Assembly: GCA_023053545.1 (NCBI GenBank)
Contig: JAKZAN010000065.1
Location: 169,475 to 233,474, forward strand
Origin: Lepidurus packardi
Taxonomy: Eukaryota; Arthropoda; Branchiopoda; Notostraca; Triopsidae
Direction: 5' to 3'
Length of the DNA stretch: 64,000 nucleotides
A program made the translations under genes and the position numbers. The notes below the pieces were generated by a model. That model was given only the letters and a program-made list of their open reading frames with translations, had not been told where the DNA came from and ran no database searches. Of the stretch, positions 1 to 15,169 are shown piece by piece (positions within the stretch are counted from its first letter, which is position 1; the number at the start of each line of letters is the position of its first letter).

Positions 1-3000
1 AATTCCTTACGGATTTAATTAATTCCTTACGCACTTAATTAATTCGTTGCGGACTGAATTAATTCCTTACGGACTGAATTAATTCATTACGGACTGAATT
101 AATTCTTTACGGGCTGAAGTAATTCATTACGGACGGAATTAATTCCTTACGGACTGAATTAATTAATTACGGACTGAATTAATTCCTTACGGACTTAATT
201 AATTCTTTACGGACTGAATTAATTCCTTTCGGACTGAATTAATTCCTTACGGACTGAACTAATTCCTTATGGACGGAATTAATTCCTTACGGACTGAATT
301 AATTCCTTACGCAATGAATTAATTCCTTACGGAATGAATTATTTCCTTACGGAATGAATTAATTCCTTACGGAATGAATTAATTTCTTACGGACTTAATT
401 AATTCCTTACGGCCTGATTTAATTCCTTACAGACTGAATTAATTCCTTACGTCCTGATTTAATTCTTTACAGACTGAATTAATTCCTTATGGACTGAATT
501 AATTCCTTACGAACTTAATTAATTCCTTACGGACTTAATTAATTCCTTACGGACTTAATTAATTCCTTACGGACTGAATTAATTCTTTAGGATTGATTGA
601 ATTCCTTTCTTACTGAATTAATTCCTTATGGACTGAATTAATTCCTTACGGATTTAATTAATTCCTTACGGACTTAATTAATTCGTTGCGGACTGAATTA
701 ATTCCTTACGGACTGAATTAATTCCTTACGGACTGAATTAATTCTTTACGGACTGAATTAATTCATTACGGACTGAATTAATTTCTTACGAACTTAATTA
801 ATTCCTTACGGACTGAACAAATTCCTTACGGACTTAATTTTTTTTCCTTTACGGACTGAATTAATTCATTACGGACTGAATTAATTCCTTACGGACTTAA
901 TTAATTCCTTACCGACTAAACATATTCCTTACGGACTTAATTAACTCCTTACGGACTTAATTAATTCTTTACGGACTTAATTAATTCCTTACGGACTTAA
1001 TTAATTCCTTACGGACTGCACAAATTCCTAACGGACTTAATAAATTCCTTACGGACTTAATTAATTTCTTACGGACTGAATTAATTCTTTTGGATTGATT
1101 GAATTCCTTTCTTACTGAATTAATTCCTTATGGACTGAATTAATTCCTTACGGATTTAATTAATTCCTTACGGACTTAATTAATTCCATACGGACTTAAT
1201 TAATTCGTTGCGGACTGAATTAATTCCTTACGGACTGAATTAATTCCTTACGGACTGAATTAATTCTTTACGGGCTGAAGTAATTCATTACGGAATTAAT
1301 TAATTCCTTACGGACTGAATTAATTCTTTAGGATTGATTGAATTCCTTTCTTACTGAATTAATTCCTTACGGACTGAATTAATTCCTTACGGATTTAATT
1401 AATTCCTTACGGACTTAATTAATTCCTTACGGACTTAATTAATTCCTTACGGACTTGATAAATTCCTTACGGACTTAATTAATTCCTTACGGACTGAATT
1501 AATTCTTTAGGATTGATTGAATTCCTTTCTTACTGAATTAATTCCTTATGGACTGAATTAATTCCTTACGGATTTAATTAATTCCTTACGGACTTAATTA
1601 ATTCCTTACGGACTGAATTAATTCTTTACGGACTGAATTAATTCATTACGGACTGAATTAATTCCTTACGGACTGAATTAATTCCTTACGGACTGAATTA
1701 ATTCTTTACGGACTGAATTAATTCATTACGGACTGAATTAATTTCTTACGGACTTAATTAATTCCTTACGGACTGAACAAATTCCTTACGGACTTAATTT
1801 TTTTTCCTTTACGGACTGAATTAATTCATTACGGACTGAATTAATTCCTTACGGACTTAATTAATTCCTTACGGACTGAACAAATTCCTTACGGACTTAA
1901 TTAATTCTTTACGGACTAAAATAATTCCTTACGGACTGAATTAATTCCTTACGGATTTAATTAATACTTTACGGACTGGATTAATTCCTTACGGACTGAA
2001 TTAATTCCTTACGGACGGAATTAATTCCTTACGTACTGAATTAATTCCTTACGGACTGAATTAATTCCTTACGGACTGAATTAATTCTTAATGATTGATT
2101 GAATTCCTTACTTACTGAATTAGTTAGTTTCGGATTGAATTAATTCCTTACGGACTGAATTAATTAATTACGGACTGAATTAATTCCTTACGGACTTAAT
2201 TAATTCTTTACGGACTGAATTAATTCCTTACGGAATGAATTAATTCCTTACGGAATGAATTAATTTCTTACGGACTTAATTAATTCCTTACGGCCTGATT
2301 TAATTCCTTACAGACTGAATTAATTCCTTACGTCCTGATTTAATTCTTTACAGACTGAATTAATTCCTTATGGACTGAATTAATTCCTTACGAACTTAAT
2401 TAATTCCTTACGGACTTAATTAATTCCTTACGGACTTAATTAATTCCTTACGGACTGAATTAATTCTTTAGGATTGATTGAATTCCTTTCTTACTGAATT
2501 AATTCCTTATGGACTGAATTAATTCCTTACGGATTTAATTAATTCCTTACGCACTTAATTAATTCGTTGCGGACTGAATTAATTCCTTACGGACTGAATT
2601 AATTCATTACGGACTGAATTAATTCTTTACGGGCTGAAGTAATTCATTACGGACTTAATTAATTCCTTACGGACTGAATTAATTCTTTAGGATTGATTGA
2701 ATTCCTTTCTTTCTGAATTAATTCCTTACGGACTGAATTAATTCCTTACGGATTTAATTAATTCCTTACGGAATTAATTATTTCCTTACGGACTTAATTA
2801 ATTCCTTACGGACTTGATAAATTCCTTACGGACTTAATTAATTCCTTACGGACTGAATTAATTCTTTAGGATTGATTGAATTCCTTTCTTACTGAATTAA
2901 TTCCTTATGGACTGAATTAATTCCTTACGGATTTAATTAATTCCTTACGGACTTAATTAATTCGTTGCGGACTGAATTAATTCCTTACGGACTGAATTAA

Positions 3001-5159
3001 TTCCTTACGGACTGAATTAATTCTTTACGGACTGAATTAATTCATTACGGACTGAATTAATTTCTTACGGACTTAATTAATTCCTTACGGACTGAACAAA
3101 TTCCTTACGGACTTAATTTTTTTTCCTTTACGGACTGAATTAATTCATTACGGACTGAATTAATTCCTTAAGGACTTAATTAATTCTTACGGAATAAACA
3201 TATTCCTTACGGACTTAATTAACTCCTTACGGACTTAATTAATTCTTTACTGACTTAATTAATTCCTTACGGACTTAATTAATTCCTTACGGACTGCACA
3301 AATTCCTAACGGACTTAATAAATTCCTTACGGACTTAATTAATTTCTTACGGACTGAATTAATTCTTTTGGATTGATTGAATTCCTTTCTTACTGAATTA
3401 ATTCCTTATGGACTGAATTAATTCCTTACGGATTTAATTAATTCCTTACGGACTTAATTAATTCCATACGGACTTAATTAATTCGTTGCGGACTGAATTA
3501 ATTCCTTACGGACTGAATTAATTCCTTACGGACTGAATTAATTCTTTACGGGCTGAAGTAATTCATTACGGACTTAATTAATTCCTTACGGACTGAATTA
3601 ATTCTTTAGGATTGATTGAATTCCTTTTTTACTGAATTAATTCCTTACGGACTGAATTAATTCCTTACGGATTTAATTAATTCCTTACGGACTTAATAAA
3701 TTCCTTACGGACTGAATTAATTCCTTACGGACTGAATTAATTAATTAAGGACTGAATTAATCCTTTACGGACTGAATTAATTCCTTGGGGACTGAATTAA
3801 TTCCTTACGGACTTAATTATTTCATTACGGACTTAATTATTTCCTTACGGACTTAATTAATTCCTTACGTAATGAATTAATTCCTTACGGACTGAACAAA
3901 TTCCTTACGGACTTAATTAATTCCTTACGGACTGAATTAATTCCTTACGGACTGAATTAATTCTTTACGGACTGAATTAATTCATTACGGACTGAATTAA
4001 TTCCTTACGGACTTAATTAATTCCTTACGGACTGAACTTATTCCTTACGGACTTAATTAACTCCTTGCGGACTTAATTAATTCTTTACGGACTGAATTAA
4101 TTCCTTACGGACTGAATTAATTTTTTACGGACTTAATTAATTCCTTACGGACTGAACAAATTCCTTACGGACTTAATAAATTCCTTACGGACTTAATTAA
4201 TTCCTTACTGACTGAATTAATTCTTTAGGATTGATTGAATTCATTTCTTACTGAATTAATTCCTTACGGACTGAATTAATTCCTTACGGATTTAATTAAT
4301 TCCTTACGGACTTGATAAATTCCTTACGGACTTAATTAATTCCTTACGGACTGAATTAATTCTTTAGGATTGATTGAATTCCTTTTTTACTGAATTAATT
4401 CCTTACGGACTGAATTAATTCCTTACAGATTTAATTAATTCCTTACGGACTTAATTAATTGTTTACGGACTTGATAAATTCCTTACGGACTTAATTAATT
4501 CCTTACGGACGGAATTAATTCTTTAGGATTGACTGAATTCCTTTCTTACTGAATTAATTCCTTATGGACTGAATTAATTCCTTACGGATTTAATTAATTC
4601 CTTACGGACTTAATTAATTCGTTGTGGACTGAATTAATTCCTTACGGACTGAATTAATTCCTTACGGACTGAATTAATTCTTTCGGACTGAATTAATTCA
4701 TTACGGACTGAATTAATTTCTTACGGACTTAATTAATTCCTTACGGACTGAACAAATTCCTTACGGAATTAATTTTTTTTCCTTTACGGACTGAATTAAT
4801 TCATTACGGACTGAATTAATTCCTTACGGACTTAATTAAGTCCTTACGGACTGAACAAATTCCTTACGGACTGAACAAATTCCTTACGGACTTAATTTTT
4901 TTTCCTTTACGGACTGAATTAATTCATTACGGACTGAATTAATTCCTTACGGACTTAATTAATTCTTTACGGACTGAAATAATTCCTTACGGACTGAATT
5001 AATTCCTTACGGACTTAATTAATACTTTACGGACTGAATTAATTCCTTACGGACTGAATTAATTCCTTACGGACTTAATTAATTCCTTACGGACTTAATT
5101 AATTCCTTACGGACTTAATTAATTCCTTACGGACTGAACAAATTCCTTACGGACTTAAT
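1..5159. repeat. 20-bp satellite array, left segment
   Basis: Uninterrupted tandem array of the 20-bp monomer aattccttacggactgaatt and its variants. Common variants are ggacttaatt (G to T, giving a TTAATTAA centre), gaacaaattcc, a 40-bp pair containing ctttaggattgattgaatt followed by cctttcttactgaattaatt, and an expanded monomer with a run of eight T. Variants recur in the same order: the stretch around 650-1400 is repeated around 2928-3678 with an offset of 2,278 bp, seen from the rare words cctaacggacttaataaatt and attcttttggattgatt. This is a higher-order repeat. TAA and TGA stops recur along the repeat and no gene is present. Confidence 0.97.
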
Positions 5160-5199
5160 GAAAGCATTCTCAATGCTTGCCTCCAATTTTTTGGTAGTT
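5160..5199 (-). mobile_element. 40-bp retrotransposon deletion scar
   Basis: Forty bases match the left edge of the larger retrotransposon copies (compare 32771-32810) with one substitution at the first base. The satellite then resumes immediately, and its next ~230 bp match the satellite right of the long copy (from 36199) with about one difference. The piece therefore looks like an internal deletion of about 3,388 bp from a long copy of the 36196 type, with breakpoints at a shared 3-bp gtt (5197-5199; counterparts 32808-32810 and 36196-36198). It carries the lineage A spelling (ctccaatttt, not ctcctatttt). It codes for nothing. Confidence 0.9.
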
Positions 5200-5439
5200 A
5201 CGGGCTGAATTAATTCCTTACGGACTGAATTAAGTCCTTACGGACTTAATTAATTCTTTACGGACTGAATTAATTCCTAACGGACTGAATTAATTCTTTA
5301 CGGACTTAATTAATTCATTACGGACTGAATTAATTCTTTACGGACTGAATTAATTCCTTACGGACTGAATTAATTCCTTACGGACTGAACTAATTCCTTA
5401 CGGACGGAATTAATTCCTTACGTACTGAATTAATTCCTT

Positions 5440-8400
5440 ACGGACTGAATTAATTCCTTACGGACTGAATTAATTCTTAATGATTGATTGAATTCCTTAC
5501 TTACTGAATTAGTTAGTTTCGGATTGAATTAATTCCTTACGGACTGAATTAATTAATTACGGACTGAATTAATTCCTTACGGACTTAATTAATTCCTTAC
5601 GGAATGAATTAATTCCTTACGGAATGAATTAATTCCTTACGGAATGAATTAATTCCTTACGGAATGAATTAATTTCTTACGGACTTAATTAATTATTTAC
5701 GGCCTGATTTAATTCCTTACAGACTGAATTAATTCCTTACGTCCTGATTTAATTCTTTACAGACTGAATTAATTCCTTATGGACTGAATTAATTCCTTAC
5801 GAACTTAATTAATTCCTTACGGACTTAATTAATTCCTTACGGACTGAATTAATTCCTTACGGACTGAATCAATTCCTTACGGACTGAATTAATTCTTTAC
5901 GGACTGATTTAATTCCTTACGGACTGAATTAATTCCTTACGGACTGAACTAATTCCTTACGGACGGAATTAATTCCTTACGGACTGAATTAGTTCTATAC
6001 GGAATGAATTAATTCATTACGGACTTAAATAAATTCTTACAGACTTAATTAATTCCTTACGGAATGAATTAATTCCTTACGGACTTAATTAAATCCTTAC
6101 CGACTTAATTATTTCCTTACGGAATGAATTAATTCCTTACGGACTGAATTAATTCTTTATGATTGAATGAATTCCTTACTTACTGAATTAGTTAGTTACG
6201 GACTGAATTAATTCCTTACGGACTGAATTAATTAATTACGGACTGAATTAACTACTTACGGACTGAATTAATCCTTTACGGACTGAATTAATTCCTTGGG
6301 GACTGAATTAATTCCTTACGGACTTAATTAATTCATTACGGACTTAATTATTTCCTTACGGACTTAATTATTTCCTTACGGAATGAATTAATTCCTTACG
6401 GGAATGAACAAATTCCTTACGGACTTATTTAATTCCTTACGGACTGAACAAATTCCTTACGGACTTAATTAATTCCTTACGGACTGAACAAATTCCTTAC
6501 GGACTTAATAAATTCCTTACGGAATGAATTAATTCCTTACGGACTGAATTAATTCTTTACGGACTAAATTAATTCATTACGGACTGAATTAATTCCTTAC
6601 GGACTTAATTAATTCCTTACGGACTGAACATATTCCTTACGGACTTAATTAACTCCTTACGGACTTAATTAATTCTTTACGGACTGAATTAATTCCTTAC
6701 GGACTGAATTAATTCTTTAGGATTGATTGAATTCCATTCTTACTGAATTAATTCCTTACGGACTGAATTAATTCCTTACGGATTTACTTAATTCCTTACG
6801 GACTGAATTAATTCCTTACGGACTGAATTAATTCTTTACGGGCTGAAGTAATTCATTACGGACTTAATTAATTCCTTACGGACTGAATTAATTCTTTAGG
6901 ATTGATTGAATTCCTTTCTTACTGAATTAATTCCTTACGGACTAAATTAATTCCTTACGGATTTAATTAATTCCTTACGGAATGAATTAATTCCCTACGG
7001 ACTTAATTAATTCATTTCGGACTGAATTAATTCCCTACGGACTTATATAATTCCTTACGGACTTAATTAATTCCTTACGGACTGCACAAATTCCTTACGG
7101 ACTTAATAAATTCCTTACGGACTTAATTAATTCCTTACGGACTGAATTAATTCTTTAGGATTGATTGAATTCCTTTCTTACTGAATTAATTCTTTACGGA
7201 CTGAATTAATTCATTACGGACTGAATTAATTTCTTACGGACTTAATTAATTCCTTACGGACTGAACAAATTCCTTACGGACTTAATTTTTTTTCCTGTAC
7301 GGACTGAATTAATTCATTACGGACTAAATTAACTCCTTACGGACTTAATTAATTCTTTACGGACTTAATTAATTCCTTACGGACCTAATTAATTCCTTAC
7401 GGACTGCACAAATTCCTTACGGACTTAATAAATTCCTTACGGACTTAATTAATTCCTTACGGACTGAATTAATTCTTTAGGATTGATAGAATTCCTTTCT
7501 TACTGAATTAATTCCTTATGGACTGAATTAATTCCTTACGGATTTAATTAATTCCTTACGGACTTAATTAATTCCATACGGACTTAATTAATTCGTTGCG
7601 TACTGAATTAATTCCTTACGGACTGAATTAATTCCTTACGGACTGAATTAATTCTTTACGGGCTGAAGTAATTCATTACGGACTTAATTAATTCCTTACG
7701 GACTGAATTAATTCTTTAGGATTGATTGAATTCCTTTTTTACTGAATTAATTCCTTACGGACTGAATTAATTCCTTACGGATTTAATTAATTCCTTACGG
7801 ACTTAATTAATTCCTTACGGACTTAATTAATTCCTTACGGACTTGATAAATTCCTTACGGACTTAATTAATTCCTTACGGACTGAATTAATTCTTTAGGA
7901 TTGATTGAATTCCTTTCTTACTGAATTAATTCCTTATGGACTGAATTAATTCCTTACGGATTTAATTAATTCCTTACGGACTTAATTAATTCCTTACGGA
8001 CTGAACAAATTCCTTACGGACTGAACAAATTCCTTACGGACTTAATAAATTCCTTACGGACTGAATTAATTAATTACGGACTGAATTAATCCTTTACGGA
8101 CTGAATTAATTCCTTGGGGACTGAATTAATTCCTTACGGACTTAATTAATTCATTACGGACTTAATTATTTCCTTACGGACTTAATTAATTCCTTACGGA
8201 ATTAATTAATTCCTTACGGACTGAACAAATTCCTTACGGACTGAATTAATTCCTTACGGACTGAATTAATTCTTTACGGACTGAATTAATTCATTACGGA
8301 CTGAATTAATTCCTTACGGACTGAACAAATTCCTTACGGACTTAATTTTTTTTCCTTTACGGACTGAATTAATTCATTACGGACTGAATTAATTCCTTAC

Positions 8401-11400
8401 GGACTTAATTAATTCCTTACGGACTGAACATATTCCTTACGGACTTAATTAACTCCTTACGGACTTAATTAATTCTTTAGGGACTTAATTAATTCCTTAC
8501 GGACTTAATTAATTCCTTACGGACTGCACAAATTCCTTACGGACTTAATAAATTCCTTACGGACTGAATTAATTCTTTAGGATTGATTGAATTCCTTTCT
8601 TACTGAATTAATTCTTTACGGACTGAATTAATTCATTACGGACTGAATTAATTTCTTACGGACTTAATTAATTCCTTACGGACTGAACAAATTCCTTACG
8701 GACTTAATTTTTTTTCCTTTACGGACTGAATTAATTCATTACGGACTGAATTAATTCCTTACGGACTTAATTAATTCCTTACGGACTGAACATATTCCTT
8801 ACGGACTTAATTAACTCCTTACGGACTTAATTAATTCTTTACGGACTTAATTAACTCCTTACGGACTTAATTAATTCTTTACGGACTTAATTAATTCCTT
8901 ACGGACTTAATTAATTCCTTACGGACTGCACAAATTCCTTACGGATTTAATAAATTCCTTACGGACTTAATTAATTCCTTACGGACTGAATTAATTCTTT
9001 AGGATTGATAGAATTCCTTTCTTACTGAATTAATTCCTTATGGACTGAATTAATTCCTTACGGATTTAATTAATTCCTTACGGACTTAATTAATTCCATA
9101 CGGACTTAATTAATTCGTTGCGTACTGAATTAATTCCTTACGGACTGAATTAATTCCTTACGGACTGAATTAATTCCTTACGGGCTGAAGTAATTCAATA
9201 CGGACTTAATTAATTCCTTGCGGACTGAATTAATTCTTTAGGATTGATTGAATTCCTTTTTTACTGAATTAATTCCTTACGGACTGAATTAATTCCTTAC
9301 GGATTTAATTAATTCCTTACGGACTTAATTAATTCCTTACGGACTTAATTAATTCCTTACGGACTTGATAAATTCCTTACGGACTTAATTAATTCCTTAC
9401 GGACTGAATTAATTCTTTAGGATTGATTGAATTCCTTTCTTACTGAATTAATTCCTTATGGACTGAATTAATTCCTTACGGATTTAATTAATTCCTTACG
9501 GACTTAATTAATTCCTTACGGACTGAATTAATTCCTTACGGACTGAATTAATTCTTAATGATTGATTGAATTCCTTACTTACTGAATTAGTTAGTTTCGG
9601 ATTGAATTAATTCCTTACGGACTGAATTAATTAATTACGGACTGAATTAATTCCTTACGGACTTAATTAATTCCTTACGGAATGAATTAATTCCTTACGG
9701 AATGAATTAATTCCTTACGGAATGAATTAATTCCTTACGGAATGAATTAATTTCTTACGGACTTAATTAATTATTTACGGCCTGATTTAATTCCTTACAG
9801 ACTGAATTAATTCCTTACGTCCTGATTTAATTCTTTACAGACTGAATTAATTCCTTATGGACTGAATTAATTCCTTACGAACTTAATTAATTCCTTACGG
9901 ACTTAATTAATTCCTTACGGACTGAATTAATTCCTTACGGACTGAATCAATTCCTTACGGACTGAATTAATTCTTTACGGACTGATTTAATTCCTTACGG
10001 ACTGAATTAATTCCTTACGGACTGAACTAATTCCTTACGGACGGAATTAATTCCTTACGGACTGAATTAGTTCTATACGGAATGAATTAATTCATTACGG
10101 ACTTAAATAAATTCTTACAGACTTAATTAATTCCTTACGGAATGAATTAATTCCTTACGGACTTAATTAAATCCTTACCGACTTAATTATTTCCTTACGG
10201 AATGAATTAATTCCTTACGGACTGAATTAATTCTTTATGATTGAATGAATTCCTTACTTACTGAATTAGTTAGTTACGGACTGAATTAATTCCTTACGGA
10301 CTGAATTAATTAATTACGGACTGAATTAACTACTTACGGACTGAATTAATCCTTTACGGACTGAATTAATTCCTTGGGGACTGAATTAATTCCTTACGGA
10401 CTTAATTAATTCATTACGGACTTAATTATTTCCTTACGGACTTAATTATTTCCTTACGGAATGAATTAATTCCTTACGGGAATGAACAAATTCCTTACGG
10501 ACTTATTTAATTCCTTACGGACTGAACAAATTCCTTACGGACTTAATTAATTCCTTACGGACTGAACAAATTCCTTACGGACTTAATAAATTCCTTACGG
10601 AATGAATTAATTCCTTACGGACTGAATTAATTCTTTACGGACTAAATTAATTCATTACGGACTGAATTAATTCCTTACGGACTTAATTAATTCCTTACGG
10701 ACTGAACATATTCCTTACGGACTTAATTAACTCCTTACGGACTTAATTAATTCTTTACGGACTGAATTAATTCCTTACGGACTGAATTAATTCTTTAGGA
10801 TTGATTGAATTCCATTCTTACTGAATTAATTCCTTACGGACTGAATTAATTCCTTACGGATTTACTTAATTCCTTACGGACTGAATTAATTCCTTACGGA
10901 CTGAATTAATTCTTTACGGGCTGAAGTAATTCATTACGGACTTAATTAATTCCTTACGGACTGAATTAATTCTTTAGGATTGATTGAATTCCTTTCTTAC
11001 TGAATTAATTCCTTACGGACTAAATTAATTCCTTACGGATTTAATTAATTCCTTACGGAATGAATTAATTCCCTACGGACTTAATTAATTCATTTCGGAC
11101 TGAATTAATTCCCTACGGACTTATATAATTCCTTACGGACTTAATTAATTCCTTACGGACTGCACAAATTCCTTACGGACTTAATAAATTCCTTACGGAC
11201 TTAATTAATTCCTTACGGACTGAATTAATTCTTTAGGATTGATTGAATTCCTTTCTTACTGAATTAATTCTTTACGGACTGAATTAATTCATTACGGACT
11301 GAATTAATTTCTTACGGACTTAATTAATTCCTTACGGACTGAACAAATTCCTTACGGACTTAATTTTTTTTCCTGTACGGACTGAATTAATTCATTACGG

Positions 11401-13595
11401 ACTAAATTAACTCCTTACGGACTTAATTAATTCTTTACGGACTTAATTAATTCCTTACGGACCTAATTAATTCCTTACGGACTGCACAAATTCCTTACGG
11501 ACTTAATAAATTCCTTACGGACTTAATTAATTCCTTACGGACTGAATTAATTCTTTAGGATTGATAGAATTCCTTTCTTACTGAATTAATTCCTTATGGA
11601 CTGAATTAATTCCTTACGGATTTAATTAATTCCTTACGGACTTAATTAATTCCATACGGACTTAATTAATTCGTTGCGTACTGAATTAATTCCTTACGGA
11701 CTGAATTAATTCCTTACGGACTGAATTAATTCTTTACGGGCTGAAGTAATTCATTACGGACTTAATTAATTCCTTACGGACTGAATTAATTCTTTAGGAT
11801 TGATTGAATTCCTTTTTTACTGAATTAATTCCTTACGGACTGAATTAATTCCTTACGGATTTAATTAATTCCTTACGGACTTAATTAATTCCTTACGGAC
11901 TTAATTAATTCCTTACGGACTTGATAAATTCCTTACGGACTTAATTAATTCCTTACGGACTGAATTAATTCTTTAGGATTGATTGAATTCCTTTCTTACT
12001 GAATTAATTCCTTATGGACTGAATTAATTCCTTACGGATTTAATTAATTCCTTACGGACTTAATTAATTCCTTACGGACTGAACAAATTCCTTACGGACT
12101 GAACAAATTCCTTACGGACTTAATAAATTCCTTACGGACTGAATTAATTAATTACGGACTGAATTAATCCTTTACGGACTGAATTAATTCCTTGGGGACT
12201 GAATTAATTCCTTACGGACTTAATTAATTCATTACGGACTTAATTATTTCCTTACGGACTTAATTAATTCCTTACGGAATTAATTAATTCCTTACGGACT
12301 GAACAAATTCCTTACGGACTGAATTAATTCCTTACGGACTGAATTAATTCTTTACGGACTGAATTAATTCATTACGGACTGAATTAATTCCTTACGGACT
12401 GAACAAATTCCTTACGGACTTAATTTTTTTTCCTTTACGGACTGAATTAATTCATTACGGACTGAATTAATTCCTTACGGACTTAATTAATTCCTTACGG
12501 ACTGAACATATTCCTTACGGACTTAATTAACTCCTTACGGACTTAATTAATTCTTTAGGGACTTAATTAATTCCTTACGGACTTAATTAATTCCTTACGG
12601 ACTGCACAAATTCCTTACGGACTTAATAAATTCCTTACGGACTGAATTAATTCTTTAGGATTGATTGAATTCCTTTCTTACTGAATTAATTCTTTACGGA
12701 CTGAATTAATTCATTACGGACTGAATTAATTTCTTACGGACTTAATTAATTCCTTACGGACTGAACAAATTCCTTACGGACTTAATTTTTTTTCCTTTAC
12801 GGACTGAATTAATTCATTACGGACTGAATTAATTCCTTACGGACTTAATTAATTCCTTACGGACTGAACATATTCCTTACGGACTTAATTAACTCCTTAC
12901 GGACTTAATTAATTCTTTACGGACTTAATTAACTCCTTACGGACTTAATTAATTCTTTACGGACTTAATTAATTCCTTACGGACTTAATTAATTCCTTAC
13001 GGACTGCACAAATTCCTTACGGATTTAATAAATTCCTTACGGACTTAATTAATTCCTTACGGACTGAATTAATTCTTTAGGATTGATAGAATTCCTTTCT
13101 TACTGAATTAATTCCTTATGGACTGAATTAATTCCTTACGGATTTAATTAATTCCTTACGGACTTAATTAATTCCATACGGACTTAATTAATTCGTTGCG
13201 TACTGAATTAATTCCTTACGGACTGAATTAATTCCTTACGGACTGAATTAATTCCTTACGGGCTGAAGTAATTCAATACGGACTTAATTAATTCCTTGCG
13301 GACTGAATTAATTCTTTAGGATTGATTGAATTCCTTTTTTACTGAATTAATTCCTTACGGACTGAATTAATTCCTTACGGATTTAATTAATTCCTTACGG
13401 ACTTAATTAATTCCTTACGGACTTAATTAATTCCTTACGGACTTGATAAATTCCTTACGGACTTAATTAATTCCTTACGGACTGAATTAATTCTTTAGGA
13501 TTGATTGAATTCCTTTCTTACTGAATTAATTCCTTATGGACTGAATTAATTCCTTACGGATTTAATTAATTCCTTACGGACTTAATTAATTCCTT
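5440..13595. repeat. 4,078-bp tandem higher-order duplication (two units)
   Basis: Unit 1 is about 5440-9517 and unit 2 about 9518-13595. Rare markers are displaced by the same distance: actgaatcaa at 5863 and 9941, and acttatataa at 7041 and 11119, both offset 4,078. The order of variant monomers matches across the units wherever I compared them. The exact ends are uncertain because both lie in common monomers. This is a very recent unequal exchange or segmental duplication, or possibly an assembly duplication. Confidence 0.85.
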
Positions 13596-14290
13596 ACGGA
13601 CTGAACAAATTCCTTACGGACTTAATTTTTTTTCCTTTACGGACTGAATTAATTCATTACGGACTGAATTAATTCCTTACGGACTTAATTAATTCCTTAC
13701 GGACTGAACATATTCCTTACGGACTTAATTAACTCCTTACGGACTTAATTAATTCTTTACGGACTTAATTAACTCCTTACGGACTTAATTAATTCTTTAC
13801 GGACTTAATTAATTCCTTACGGACTTAATTAATTCCTTACGGACTGCACAAATTCCTTACGGATTTAATAAATTCCTTACGGACTTAATTAATTCCTTAC
13901 GGACTGAATTAATTCTTTAGGATTGATAGAATTCCTTTCTTACTGAATTAATTCCTTATGGACTGAATTAATTCCTTACGGATTTAATTAATTCCTTACG
14001 GACTTAATTAATTCCATACGGACTTAATTAATTCGTTGCGTTCTGAATTAATTCCATACGGACTGAATTAATTCCTTACGGACTGAATTAATTCCTTACG
14101 GGCTGAAGTAATTCAATACGGACTTAATTAATTCCTTGCGGACTGAATTAATTCTTTAGGATTGATTGAATTCCTTTTTTACTGAATTAATTCCTTACGG
14201 ACTGAATTAATTCCTTACGGATTTAATTAATTCCTTACGGACTTAATTAATTCCTTACGGACTTAATTAATTCCTTACGGACTTAATTAA
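12760..14290. repeat. 840-bp tandem duplication
   Basis: The block starting near 12781 is repeated at 13621 with an offset of exactly 840 bp (42 monomers). The match runs line for line from 12781 to about 13440, with two visible substitutions near 13202 and 13216 (copies near 14042 and 14056). After that the second copy lacks a 40-bp monomer pair containing acttgataaa. The overlap with the end of the 4,078-bp duplication shows repeated rounds of exchange. Confidence 0.8.
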
Positions 14291-15169
14291 TTCCTTACGG
14301 ACTGAATTAATTCTTTAGGATTGATTGAATTCCTTTCTTACTGAATTAATTCCTTATGGACTGAATTAATTCCTTACGGATTTAATTAATTCCTTACGGA
14401 CTTAATTAATTCCTTACGGACTGAACAAATTCCTTACGGACTGAACAAATTCCTTACGGACTTAACAAATTCCTTACGGACTGAATTAATTAATTACGGA
14501 CTGAATTAATCCTTTACGGACTGAATTAATTCCTTGGGGACTGAATTAATTCCTTACGGACTTAATTAATTCATTACGGACTTAATTATTTCCTTACGGA
14601 CTTAATTAATTCCTTACGGAATGAATTAATTCCTTACGGACTGAACAAATTCCTTACGGAATGAATTAATTCCTTACGGACTGAACAAATTCCTTACGGA
14701 CTGAATTAATTCCTTACGGACTGAATTAATTCTTTACGGACTGAATTAATTCATTATGGACTGAATTAATTCCTTACGGACTTAATTAATTCCTTACGGA
14801 CTGAACTTATTCCTTACGGACTTAATTAACTCCTTACGGACTTAATTAATTCTTTACGGACTGAATTAATTCCTTACGGACTGAATTAATTTTTTACGGA
14901 CTTAATTAATTCCTTACGGACTGAACAAATTACTTACGGACTTAATAAATTCCTTACGGACTTAATTAATTCCTTACTGACTGAATTAATTCTTTAGGAT
15001 TGATTGAATTCCTTTCTTACTGAATTAATTCCTTACGGACTGAATTAATTCCTTACGGATTTAATTAATTCCTTACGGACTTAATTAATTCCATACGGAC
15101 TTAATTAATTCGTTGCGTACTGAATTAATTCCTTACGGACTGAACTAATTCCTTACGGACTGAATTAAT

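Noticed and set aside
1-5159. CRISPR-like regular repetition.
   Set aside because: The repeats are directly adjacent with no spacers, and the window is eukaryotic satellite DNA.
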